From assembly GCA_910586555.1 (NCBI GenBank), contig CAJUJY010000009.1, positions 1 to 64,000 of the forward strand: DNA of 64,000 nt, given 5' to 3'. The first letter of the stretch is position 1. Each line of letters opens with the position of its first letter. Below, one piece after another: positions 52,029 to 61,156 of the stretch. A model generated the notes under the pieces. The model made no database searches and had not been told where the DNA came from. It saw only the letters and a program-made list of their open reading frames with translations. The DNA comes from an uncultured Lachnospiraceae bacterium. GTDB lineage: Bacteria > Bacillota > Clostridia > Lachnospirales > Lachnospiraceae. Both the position numbers and the translations under genes were made by a program.

Positions 52029-53888
52029 ATGAAAATCTGTTACCTGGAAATTGTTAATTTTAAATCTATACGCAGGCTTGAAATTAACAATATGGAAAAC
52101 TCTCTTATACTTGTTGGCAAAAACAGCACAGGCAAAACATCTGTAATAGATGCAATCCTTATTGCGGCAGGCCTGCGCCCGTTATATGAACATGAATTTC
52201 TGGATTCTTTAAAACCAGTTGAAATATCAATGCAGATTGCTTTTACAGACGAAGATTTAAATTACTACTATACTAAAGGAATATTAAGTAAAACAAGAAA
52301 TTATGACAAATGGCTTGAAGAATTTAAAACAAAACTTCCATCATTTAAAGATGGCATAGTTTCTTTTAATTGTTATATAAAACCAGATTTCTCCATACAT
52401 TATAAAGATGGTTTCCATAAAAACAACCCGTATATAAAACAAATAATTCCCAAAATATACCATATAGACCAGAACAGAAATCTCGAGATGCTGCAGAATG
52501 ATGTATTCAGTTTCTATGATAAAGAATCTTTTAAAATGTTAAAGGATAATGAATGTACTTTTGATTCTGCGAGAAAATGCAACCTGTGCTTCCAGTGCAT
52601 AGGGCTTATAAATAAGAAAACACCTAGGGAACTGACCCTTTTTGAAACTGCACGTCTTTTACAATATAAACTTTTTCATACAAAGCTGGCAGAATTTGCT
52701 GCAAAAGTAAACAGGCATTTTTATGAAAATGGCAGTCCTTCACAAGAAATACGCTATGTTATGGATTTTGACATAGACCACCTTTTAAAGATTGACACAC
52801 AGGTATACAATAAAGAACGTGGAGGATTCCTTGGCTCTATAAATATGCTTGGTGAAGGTTTAAAAAGCATTTATGCTTTATCACTTCTTGAAACATACGT
52901 TGAAGAAGATGATACACTTCCATGTATTATTTTAATGGAAGATCCTGAAATATACCTGCATCCGCAATTACAAAAAATTGCAAGCGGAATCCTGTTCAGG
53001 CTTTCCAAAAAAAACCAGGTAATTTTTTCAACACATTCACCAAATATGATTTTTAACTTTTCTACAAAACAGATCAGGGAAGTTGTGCTTGATAGTGAAT
53101 ATTACACAATAGTAAAAGAAAATTCAGATATTGATGTAATACTTGATGACTTAGGATATACTGCCAATGATCTTATGAATGTCAGCTTTGTATTTATAGT
53201 TGAAGGCAAACAGGACAGCAACCGCCTTCCATTACTTTTAGAGAAATATTATTCTGAAATATATGACCGCGATGGCAAACTTTCGCGTATCACAATAATA
53301 CCTGTTAATAGCTGTACAAATATTAAAACATATGCAAACTTAAAATACATAAATAAATTGTATCTTAAAGACCAGTTCCTTATGATACGCGACAGCGATG
53401 GTAGAAACCCCAAACACTTGAAAAAACAGCTATGCAGTTATTACAGCCAGCGTTCTAAAGAAGATCCTGGCAACCTCCCCAGAATAGGGCCTGAAAATGT
53501 ACTTATTTTAAAGTATTACTCATTTGAAAATTATTTTCTGGAACCATCTGTAATGGCAAAAATTGGAGTAATTAAAAACGAAGATGAATTTTATAATATA
53601 CTATATAAAAAATACAAAGATTACCTTTTCCGTTTAAACAGTTTTAAAAGAATGCAAAAGATCCTTAATATCCGCATAAAAAGCAAACAGGATATTAAAG
53701 ACAATATTGAAAACATTAAAATTTACGTGCGCGGCCACAATCTCTTTGATATTTTTTATGGAAAATACCACGGGGAAGATGAGCAGAAAATATTAAAAAA
53801 ATATATTGATGCTGCGCCGCGCCGGACATTCCAGGATATTTTTGATGCCATAGATTCGTTTGTTTATTTTGAAAACCGTAAAAAATAG
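52029..53888 (+). CDS. OLD-family ATPase/TOPRIM nuclease with Cys cluster
   Basis: A 619-aa protein with an ABC-type ATPase and a TOPRIM nuclease: Walker A GKNSTGKT (30-37), signature LGEGLKS (274-280), Walker B IILMEDPE (300-307), switch His in STHSPN (336), then TOPRIM EGKQD (Glu392) and RDSDG (Asp455, Asp457). It stands alone, without a UvrD helicase partner, as in class 1 OLD proteins. A C-x7-C-x2-C-x2-C cluster (176, 184, 187, 190) sits between Walker A and the signature; a zinc or iron-sulfur site is possible. OLD nucleases act in phage exclusion or DNA repair; which applies is unknown. Confidence 0.85.
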   Translation: MKICYLEIVNFKSIRRLEINNMENSLILVGKNSTGKTSVIDAILIAAGLRPLYEHEFLDSLKPVEISMQIAFTDEDLNYYYTKGILSKTRNYDKWLEEFKTKLPSFKDGIVSFNCYIKPDFSIHYKDGFHKNNPYIKQIIPKIYHIDQNRNLEMLQNDVFSFYDKESFKMLKDNECTFDSARKCNLCFQCIGLINKKTPRELTLFETARLLQYKLFHTKLAEFAAKVNRHFYENGSPSQEIRYVMDFDIDHLLKIDTQVYNKERGGFLGSINMLGEGLKSIYALSLLETYVEEDDTLPCIILMEDPEIYLHPQLQKIASGILFRLSKKNQVIFSTHSPNMIFNFSTKQIREVVLDSEYYTIVKENSDIDVILDDLGYTANDLMNVSFVFIVEGKQDSNRLPLLLEKYYSEIYDRDGKLSRITIIPVNSCTNIKTYANLKYINKLYLKDQFLMIRDSDGRNPKHLKKQLCSYYSQRSKEDPGNLPRIGPENVLILKYYSFENYFLEPSVMAKIGVIKNEDEFYNILYKKYKDYLFRLNSFKRMQKILNIRIKSKQDIKDNIENIKIYVRGHNLFDIFYGKYHGEDEQKILKKYIDAAPRRTFQDIFDAIDSFVYFENRKK

Positions 53889-54046
53889 AGTTGACATAAT
53901 TAATCATTTGTTTATAATAATGTTATGCGTTAAACTATGCAGATTGATAAAGACATATAGCAGATATTATTTGTGGCAGTATAAATTTGTAAAATTATTT
54001 ATAGAATACTACTTACGTTTGAATATATATTATGAGGTGCAACAAT

Positions 54047-55348
54047 ATGGAAAACCAGTATATTATAAAAGGTGGCACACCTTTGCGCGGAGAGGTAACA
54101 ATCGGTGGCGCTAAAAATGCTGCACTTGGCATACTTGCAGCAGCTATTATGACAGATGAAACAGTTTTAATTGATAATTTACCAGATGTAAGGGACATTA
54201 ATGTATTATTAGAAGCTATAAAAGGAATAGGTGCAACTGTTGAACGCATAAACCCGCATACTGTTAAAATTAATGGAAGTACAATTAATGATGTCACAAT
54301 CGATTATGAAGCTATACGCAAAATACGTGGTTCTTATTATCTTCTTGGTGCCCTGCTTGGCAAGTATAACAAGGCAAATGTAGTACTCCCAGGCGGCTGT
54401 GATATTGGAAGCCGTCCTATAGACCAGCATCTTAAAGGTTTCCGGGCACTTGGCGCTACAGTAAACATTGAATACGGAATGATAAATGCATCCGCAGACA
54501 GGCTTATTGGTAAACATATATACTTTGACGTTGTGACTGTTGGTGCTACAATTAATATCCTGCTTGCTTCCTGCATGGCAGAAGGACGCACAGTTATTGA
54601 AAATGCTGCTAAAGAACCACATGTTGTTGATGTTGCAAACTTCCTTAACAGCATGGGAGCTGATATTAAAGGGGCAGGTACAGATAAAATCCGTATTAAC
54701 GGGGTTAAAAGATTACACTCAAGTGAATATCCTATTATACCTGACCAGATTGAAGCAGGCACTTTTATGGTTGCTGCCGCTGCCACCAGAGGAGATGTCC
54801 TTATTAAAAATGTTATACCACGCCATTTAGAAGCAATTTCTGTTAAACTTAATGAAATCGGTGCAACAGTTGAAGAATTTGATGATTCTGTAAGGGTAAC
54901 ATGCAACAGCAGGTTATGCCATACACAGATTAAGACACTGCCATATCCTGGTTTTCCTACAGATATGCAGCCACAGATTTCAACACTGCTTGCAATGTCT
55001 TCTGGAACAAGCATAGTTACAGAAAGCCTTTTTGAAAACAGGTTTAAATATGTTGATGAACTGTCCCGTATGGGGGCATCTATTAAAGTTGAAGGAAATG
55101 TAGCCATAATTGAAGGTGTTGACGGTCTTACAGGTGCATCTATATCTGCACCTGACTTACGGGCTGGAGCTGCACTTGTTGTTGCAGGCCTTGTAGCTGA
55201 TGGCTATACTACTATAGATTCTATCCACTATATTGAACGCGGATATGAAAATTTTGAAAGAAAAATGACAGCACTTGGTGCTTATATGCAGAAAATTCCT
55301 GTTGATGATGAACGCGCAATACAAAAATTTAAATTAAAGGTAAGCTGA
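54047..55348 (+). CDS. murA: UDP-N-acetylglucosamine 1-carboxyvinyltransferase
   Basis: The 433-aa MurA makes the first committed step of peptidoglycan synthesis, adding enolpyruvate to UDP-GlcNAc. It has GGAKNAALG (Lys23-Asn24) and the loop PGGCDIGSRPIDQHLKGF with the fosfomycin-target Cys118. The start at 54047 follows GAGGTG; the longer frame from 54032 includes that site. Ends at a strong terminator. Confidence 0.96.
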   Translation: MENQYIIKGGTPLRGEVTIGGAKNAALGILAAAIMTDETVLIDNLPDVRDINVLLEAIKGIGATVERINPHTVKINGSTINDVTIDYEAIRKIRGSYYLLGALLGKYNKANVVLPGGCDIGSRPIDQHLKGFRALGATVNIEYGMINASADRLIGKHIYFDVVTVGATINILLASCMAEGRTVIENAAKEPHVVDVANFLNSMGADIKGAGTDKIRINGVKRLHSSEYPIIPDQIEAGTFMVAAAATRGDVLIKNVIPRHLEAISVKLNEIGATVEEFDDSVRVTCNSRLCHTQIKTLPYPGFPTDMQPQISTLLAMSSGTSIVTESLFENRFKYVDELSRMGASIKVEGNVAIIEGVDGLTGASISAPDLRAGAALVVAGLVADGYTTIDSIHYIERGYENFERKMTALGAYMQKIPVDDERAIQKFKLKVS

Positions 55349-55369
55349 CAAAATTATGATGCTTTTTTG

Positions 55370-55413
55370 TGGTATGATGACATAAATTGGATGTTGTCAT
55401 ACCTTTTTTACCA
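55370..55413 (+). terminator. Intrinsic terminator after murA
   Basis: GGTATGA...ACAT pairs with ATGT...TCATACC and is followed by TTTTTT, 22 bp after the murA stop codon. Confidence 0.75.
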
Positions 55414-55450
55414 AGTATTAAAATACAATGGAAGAAGGGAGGAACATACA

Positions 55451-56617
55451 ATAAAATCCCAGATATTTAAAGATTATTACCATATATTACAAGTGCATTA
55501 TGATGCTTCGCCAGAAGTAATAAAAGCAGCTTACCGCAAGCTGTGTACCTTGTACCACCCGGATACAAGCAATAATGCCAATGAAGATGACAGAATGTTA
55601 GAGATAAATGAAGCATACCGCGTACTTAGTGATAGTACAAGCCGTACAGAATACCATAAAAAATGGCTTTCTAATAATACAAACAGGGCTTCATATGTTT
55701 CCTCTATGTCATTTTCTACCCGTGGGATATTAAGCGCATCCCCCAAAGATGTACTTGACCAGTTTTTCCATGCCATGCTTACTAAAAACTGGGATAACGC
55801 ATATTCATGCCTTTCCCTGGAAGACCAGACAAGAATAACACTTTCACAGTTTAAGGAATGGAGGGAAGCAATAAGCGCCTGTTATGAAATGCAGGATTAC
55901 CGCATACAGCCATACAAAGTATATAATAAATGCCGTATTGAAGATACTGTATACCCTAAAGTTACAGAATTTGCAGTTATTATACATGATGTAGACTTGC
56001 AGACTTCCAAAACAGATAAAAGTACAGCGCACAAATATGTAGTATTTGATGGAAATTCATGGAAAGTATGCCTTGGTGTACGTTCAGTAAAACGTGCTAC
56101 GCTTAATTTTAAACTCCTTGCCCAGAGGCGCCAGAATTATGACCCTGTTTCAATTTACGAAAAGGCAGTTTCACGCAATGACCCACTTACAGGACTGCTA
56201 AGTAAAAAAGGGTTTTATGACGATACTTTTAAAGAGGTGGAACGCCATAAAAGATACCACAACCCTTTATCTTTTGTGGCACTACAGATAAACTGTGCTA
56301 ACCCTGACAAGGAGATACAATGCTTGTGCCAGTGTGCAAGCATTATACGTGCAAATTCCAGGATCAATGATATTATAGGCCGTTTTGGTAATGACCAGAT
56401 AGTATGCCTTCTGGTTGAAACCAACGGGGAACAGGCTATGCTTGCAGTTAATAAATACATAGCCGTTATAAAACAAAGACAGACTGAACAGTTTACTATA
56501 AATGCAGCAGTTATGGAATACAACCGGTCACATACACTTGAGGATACTGTATTTGCCGTATGCTCTGACGCAAGCAAAAGCAATGACACCATCAAAATTA
56601 TTAAATCAAAGTTTTAA
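55451..56617 (+). CDS. J-domain protein fused to a degenerate GGDEF domain
   Basis: About 388 residues. The N-terminus is a DnaJ domain (DYYHILQVHYDASPEVIKAAY, HPD at 36-38), which stimulates Hsp70 ATPase. A middle region (about 95-230) looks like a SnoaL/NTF2-type barrel. The C-terminal part begins DPLTGLLSKKGFYDD, the typical start of GGDEF domains, but the signature reads GRFGNDQ (310-316), so cyclase activity is unlikely. No ATG or GTG follows the murA terminator in frame: GGGAGG at 55437-55442 points to an ATA codon at 55451. The open frame reaches back to a TTG at 55367 inside the terminator region. Confidence 0.75.
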   Translation: MKSQIFKDYYHILQVHYDASPEVIKAAYRKLCTLYHPDTSNNANEDDRMLEINEAYRVLSDSTSRTEYHKKWLSNNTNRASYVSSMSFSTRGILSASPKDVLDQFFHAMLTKNWDNAYSCLSLEDQTRITLSQFKEWREAISACYEMQDYRIQPYKVYNKCRIEDTVYPKVTEFAVIIHDVDLQTSKTDKSTAHKYVVFDGNSWKVCLGVRSVKRATLNFKLLAQRRQNYDPVSIYEKAVSRNDPLTGLLSKKGFYDDTFKEVERHKRYHNPLSFVALQINCANPDKEIQCLCQCASIIRANSRINDIIGRFGNDQIVCLLVETNGEQAMLAVNKYIAVIKQRQTEQFTINAAVMEYNRSHTLEDTVFAVCSDASKSNDTIKIIKSKF

Positions 56618-56662
56618 TAATGGAAATTAATTAAATAACAAAGAAAGGAGGAAATAACATAA

Positions 56663-58945
56663 ATGAAAAAATTAGGCTTTCTGTGCCTTATGCTTTTACT
56701 TTGTACTGGTTTTATATGGAATAAACAAGAAGCCAGTGCTGCTCCAAAGACAAAATTAAAACAGACTGAAAGTACCATTTTTGTTAATGAAAAGTATACT
56801 ATACCATTAACTGGCAGGTTAAAAAAGGCAACTTATGTATTTACTTCCAATAAAACCAAAATTGCAAAAGTAAATTCCAAAGGTATAATTACTGGCATTA
56901 ACAATGGTACTGCATCAATAAAAATAAGGTATAAGTATAAAGGTGACTTTTATTCAGTTGGTACATTTAAAGTTACAATCCATAAATCCTCATTAAATAC
57001 AAAATATAAATCTCTAGATATGCTTACAGGGGATAAACTGGAACCAGCTTCTTACCTTGACGGGATAAACCCTAAAGCTTCATATATTATTACAAGCTCT
57101 GCATCTTCTGTAGCGAAGGGTGGGTCTAATGGTGTTATTATGGCTACTAAAGCAGGCAGGACCTCAATATCAATACATGAAGTTTATAATAACAGAAGCA
57201 GGACTATTGGTTCAATCGCATTATCTGTAACAGGTGCATCTTTTAAACATAATGAAATAAAGATGGCATATAATTCCAACATCAACTTTACAGATTTACT
57301 TGATGATATGGACTCTGGTTCAAGGTACACATTTACATCTGGCAACACAAGCCTTGTAACTGCTTCAACTTCAAGGATTTCAACAACATCAAGGGGAAAA
57401 GGCATACAGACATGCCAGGTTACTGTTGATGAAACAATGTCCAATAAAACAAAACATACAATAGGTTCATTTACAGTTAATGTAACAGATGAAACATTTA
57501 TCTCTTTCCTTAATAAAGATGTTGTAATAGGATTTGGTGAGATAATTACTGTTGGCAACAGCGGCATTGTAATCCAGAATAAAGTTGCAGGGGCACAGTA
57601 CAAACTTACACCTAGAGATGCAACTGTACTTAAAACAGAAGAAATTAAAAACAGGTCAACTAACCTTGAAGCAATAGGATATGGAATAACCCCTGTTACT
57701 ATTGAAGAGGTGCGTGGAAGCAAAACCAGGACATTGGAAGACACTGTAGATGTAACTGTCAGCCAGGCATACATTCTTAAAGATTTAGCTGACAACGGGC
57801 TTACACTATCAGTTGGCAATTCACAATTTAACAGATATCCATTTGAATGCAGGAATTTAAAAGCAGTTTATGATTATACATCTGCTGATTCAAAGATATG
57901 CAATGTAGGTTCTGCTGGCATGAATAAAGACCAGGATTATCTCGTAATAAATGCGAAAAAAGCTGGTACTACAGAAATATCAGTTTATGAAACAATGAAC
58001 GCCACAAGGGCAAGAAAGAAAATAGGCTCATTTGATGTAGTTGTGCATGAAGCTGGTTATAATCCAAATTATACACCTGCACCAGGTACATCAGGTACTC
58101 CAAGGCCAGGTACATCTTATACACCTGCACCAGGTACATCTTATACACCTGCACCTCCAAGGCCTACAAGCAATCCAGGAGGCCCTGATATAAGCTTAGA
58201 AGAGTTCCTTGATAACCCTGTTGCAAGCAATATTATAAGCAGTATAAGGCTTGAACATAATGGCAAGACTTATTATGGATATGCAAGTGATTCAGGACTT
58301 GAATGTTTATTTGGTGATGATGATAACTTAAGCGATTATATTGATTATGGTACAGACTTTGATAATATAAGCCTTGATGAATTTACAATTACACTTGCAA
58401 ATTCAGGTTATGAATTAATCAGTGTTGAATCATATGGCGGAACAGAATGGTCACTTGGAATACAGTTAAATGATGAAGATAATACAGTTGAAGAAGTCCC
58501 TGTATACCTTAATGCAGCAGAATTTAATACTAATTCAATCCTCTCAGATGTTACTGTAAAAGTTGGCGGTGCAACAAGACATATACCATCAAGCCCATAT
58601 CCGGCAACATCATCTCTGAATGAAGATGAAGATAACCAGTTTGAAGAGGACAATAAAGAATTTAAGGCATACTTTACACCAAGGGAATTTGCTAAAGCTG
58701 GTTCAGATGAATACTTTGACCTTCTATATCCTGATGCTGAAGACTATCCAGAAGACCCTAAGACGCTTTCTGATCTTACCAATGTAAGCTGTTCTTATAC
58801 AGAATCTGGAGGAAACACAGCAGTAAGAAGTATTTCACAGCCTGTAACAGATGATAATTACTACTGGACATTTGAAGTAGAATTTGAAGATGGCACAACT
58901 GAAGAATTTTCTGTTTCAATCGAAGTAGATGATGAAGGTTATTAA
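56663..58945 (+). CDS. Secreted Big2-type repeat surface protein
   Basis: 760 residues: a signal peptide (about 3-27, cleavage after SAA), then about five bacterial Ig-like (Big2) units of 90-100 residues with the pattern YVFTSNKTKIAKVNSKGIIT...NGTASI. A Pro/Thr/Gly linker follows (TPAPGTS repeats, about 470-505). The C-terminal 250 residues form an acidic domain with Asp/Glu clusters. No LPxTG or membrane anchor. Likely an exported adhesive or structural protein. AAAGGAGG precedes the ATG. Confidence 0.82.
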   Translation: MKKLGFLCLMLLLCTGFIWNKQEASAAPKTKLKQTESTIFVNEKYTIPLTGRLKKATYVFTSNKTKIAKVNSKGIITGINNGTASIKIRYKYKGDFYSVGTFKVTIHKSSLNTKYKSLDMLTGDKLEPASYLDGINPKASYIITSSASSVAKGGSNGVIMATKAGRTSISIHEVYNNRSRTIGSIALSVTGASFKHNEIKMAYNSNINFTDLLDDMDSGSRYTFTSGNTSLVTASTSRISTTSRGKGIQTCQVTVDETMSNKTKHTIGSFTVNVTDETFISFLNKDVVIGFGEIITVGNSGIVIQNKVAGAQYKLTPRDATVLKTEEIKNRSTNLEAIGYGITPVTIEEVRGSKTRTLEDTVDVTVSQAYILKDLADNGLTLSVGNSQFNRYPFECRNLKAVYDYTSADSKICNVGSAGMNKDQDYLVINAKKAGTTEISVYETMNATRARKKIGSFDVVVHEAGYNPNYTPAPGTSGTPRPGTSYTPAPGTSYTPAPPRPTSNPGGPDISLEEFLDNPVASNIISSIRLEHNGKTYYGYASDSGLECLFGDDDNLSDYIDYGTDFDNISLDEFTITLANSGYELISVESYGGTEWSLGIQLNDEDNTVEEVPVYLNAAEFNTNSILSDVTVKVGGATRHIPSSPYPATSSLNEDEDNQFEEDNKEFKAYFTPREFAKAGSDEYFDLLYPDAEDYPEDPKTLSDLTNVSCSYTESGGNTAVRSISQPVTDDNYYWTFEVEFEDGTTEEFSVSIEVDDEGY

Positions 58946-58962
58946 TTTTATGGAGAACCCAG

Positions 58963-59598
58963 ATGGACGATGTAAAAGGACATTTCATTGTTTTTGAAGG
59001 AATAGACGGAAGTGGTAAAACTACCCAGATAAACCTTCTTAAAAGGCGTATTGAAGAAAATAACTTTTTATGCCATATAACACAGGAACCGACTGGCAGG
59101 CCAGTTGGTTCCCTGTTAAGGGATTGTCTTGCTGGCAGGGTAAAAACAGATGAATTTACACTGGCTGCCCTGTTTGCAGCAGACAGGCTTGACCATATAC
59201 TAAATGATGATGACGGGCTTCTTAAACAATTAAAAGAAGGCATATCTGTTATATCTGACAGATATATCCTTTCTACATATGCTTACCAGAGTGTAAGAGT
59301 ACCATTTAACTGGGTTATGGATTTAAATTCTATGGCAGCCAGGAAGCTTAAACCTGACTGCCATATATTTATAGATACCAAACCAGACACAGCACTCATG
59401 CGCATATCAGAGGGACGTAAAGGCAAAGAACTTTTTGAAAATAAAAAACGCCTTACAGAAGTACGGGACAGGTACTTTGAACTGTTTAGGCTGTTAAAAG
59501 ATACAGAAAACATAATTATAGTTGATGGCACAAAAAACATTCATGAAATTTCTGATATTATATGGGAAAATGTATCAAAATATTTTACAAGTGCATAG
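58963..59598 (+). CDS. tmk: Thymidylate kinase
   Basis: A 211-aa enzyme making dTDP from dTMP. It has the P-loop FEGIDGSGKTTQ (about 9-20), QEPTGRPVG, AADRLDH, and SDRYILSTYAYQS in the substrate pocket. First gene of a replication and translation operon that follows the order known from Bacillus, but yaaQ is missing after it. GGAG ribosome binding site 17 bp after the surface-protein gene. Confidence 0.95.
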   Translation: MDDVKGHFIVFEGIDGSGKTTQINLLKRRIEENNFLCHITQEPTGRPVGSLLRDCLAGRVKTDEFTLAALFAADRLDHILNDDDGLLKQLKEGISVISDRYILSTYAYQSVRVPFNWVMDLNSMAARKLKPDCHIFIDTKPDTALMRISEGRKGKELFENKKRLTEVRDRYFELFRLLKDTENIIIVDGTKNIHEISDIIWENVSKYFTSA

Positions 59599-59622
59599 AT
59601 TATGTACAGTACATAATCTATG
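59594..59622. promoter_or_regulatory. 29-bp perfect palindrome between tmk and yaaR
   Basis: Arms CATAGATTATGTAC and its complement flank one central base. The palindrome overlaps the tmk stop codon. A related half (TGTACAATACATA) follows. It may be an operator for an internal promoter or an mRNA hairpin. Confidence 0.6.
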
Positions 59623-59663
59623 TACAATACATAATATATATATTTGGAAAGGAGATGCCTGAT

Positions 59664-60104
59664 TTGGATTTAAAAGTTACACCTATGCAGCTTTTGCAAC
59701 AGACTGGACAAAAACCACAAGTAACTGCAAGTGATACTTCTTTCCGTTATACCCTTCTTAATACACTGGAAGAAAGTGAACTAAAAGCCGGCCTTGCAAC
59801 CATGATGGAAGATATAACACAACAGGGATACAAACTTGGCAAACGCATGGACGTAAGAGATATGAAACTTTACCGTAAATTAATTAAAGAATTTATGAAT
59901 GAAATAGCTGGACATTCACATAAATTCAGCCGTGAAAATTTCCTTGACAAAAAAGGCCGTCACAGAGTTTATGGCATTGTAAAACAAATAAATGAAACAT
60001 TAGATGAATTAGCAGCAGAACTTTTAAAAGATGAAAAAGACCATATTGCAATATTAAGTAAAATTGATGAAATAAGAGGGCTGCTTCTTGATATTTTCAC
60101 ATAA
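59664..60104 (+). CDS. yaaR: YaaR family (DUF327) protein
   Basis: 146 residues of the YaaR/DUF327 family, whose role is unknown: FRYTLLNTLEESELKAGLATMMEDITQQGYKLGKRMDVRDMKLYRKLIKEFMNEI is the core. The likely start is TTG at 59664, nine bases after AAAGGAG. The ATG at 59655 directly abuts that site and would be badly spaced. Cytosolic and mostly helical. Confidence 0.88.
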   Translation: MDLKVTPMQLLQQTGQKPQVTASDTSFRYTLLNTLEESELKAGLATMMEDITQQGYKLGKRMDVRDMKLYRKLIKEFMNEIAGHSHKFSRENFLDKKGRHRVYGIVKQINETLDELAAELLKDEKDHIAILSKIDEIRGLLLDIFT

Positions 60105-60147
60105 TTAATGCAAAAACAGACAGTATAGTACTAAAGGGGGGATTATA

Positions 60148-61137
60148 ATGGCCAATTTTAAAGATATTATAGGACAGCAGCAAGTAAAAAAACATTTGCA
60201 AAATGCAATAAAACAGAATAATATATCACATGCTTATATTATATATGGTGAAAAAGGTTCTGGCAAAAAAACCATAACTGATGCAACCGTACAGACAATC
60301 CAATGTAAAAACAGGGATGGCGGGATGGATGCCTGCGAAATTTGTAAATCATGTATGCAGGCAAAATCACATAACCACCCTGATATAAAGTATATAACAC
60401 ATGAAAAAGCCAGTATAAGCGTTGATGATATACGTGAACAGCTTAATAATGATATATCTATTAAACCATATAGCAGTGAATACAAAATATATATAATACC
60501 TGATGCTAACAAAATGACAGAACAGGCACAGAATGCTTTACTCAAAACTATTGAAGAACCTCCTGCATATGCAGTAATAATTCTTATTACTGATAATATA
60601 GCAGGACTTCTTCCTACAATACAGTCAAGATGTGTTACACTTAATTTAAAACCTCTTAATAACAACGAAATTGCAGGATATCTTACAACACATTTAAAAC
60701 TTGAACCTGAACGTGCCCAGATTGCGGCAGGTTTTTGCCAGGGAAATATGGGTAAAGCAATCCGTTTCGCATCGTCTGAAGATTTCCAGGAAATGAAAGA
60801 AGAAGTACTTTCACTGTTAAAATCATTAGATACAATGGATATACCAGAAATTACCAGTACAATAAAGAACTTTTCACAGAACAAAAATAATATAAATGAT
60901 TATCTTGATTTAATGCTTCTGTGGTACAGGGATGTACTTATGTTTAAAGTAACAAAAGATACAAATATTCTTTTATACCAGGGAGAATATAAAGCAATAT
61001 CAAAACAGGCAAGCACACGTGGATACGAAGATATTGAAAAAATAATAAAAGCTATTGATAAAGCTAAAAAACGCCTTGATGCAAATGTCAACTTTGAAGT
61101 TGTCCTTGAATTAATGGTATTAACTTTAAAAGACTAA
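60148..61137 (+). CDS. holB: DNA polymerase III delta prime subunit
   Basis: A 329-aa clamp-loader subunit. It opens FKDIIGQQQVKKHLQNAI, has a P-loop-like GEKGSGKKT, a zinc module with CEICKSC and a further Cys upstream, and NALLKTIEEPP with the sensor loop QSRC (arginine finger region). GGGGGG ribosome binding site 43 bp after yaaR. Confidence 0.94.
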   Translation: MANFKDIIGQQQVKKHLQNAIKQNNISHAYIIYGEKGSGKKTITDATVQTIQCKNRDGGMDACEICKSCMQAKSHNHPDIKYITHEKASISVDDIREQLNNDISIKPYSSEYKIYIIPDANKMTEQAQNALLKTIEEPPAYAVIILITDNIAGLLPTIQSRCVTLNLKPLNNNEIAGYLTTHLKLEPERAQIAAGFCQGNMGKAIRFASSEDFQEMKEEVLSLLKSLDTMDIPEITSTIKNFSQNKNNINDYLDLMLLWYRDVLMFKVTKDTNILLYQGEYKAISKQASTRGYEDIEKIIKAIDKAKKRLDANVNFEVVLELMVLTLKD

Positions 61138-61156
61138 ATAGTAAATGGAGAAAAAT

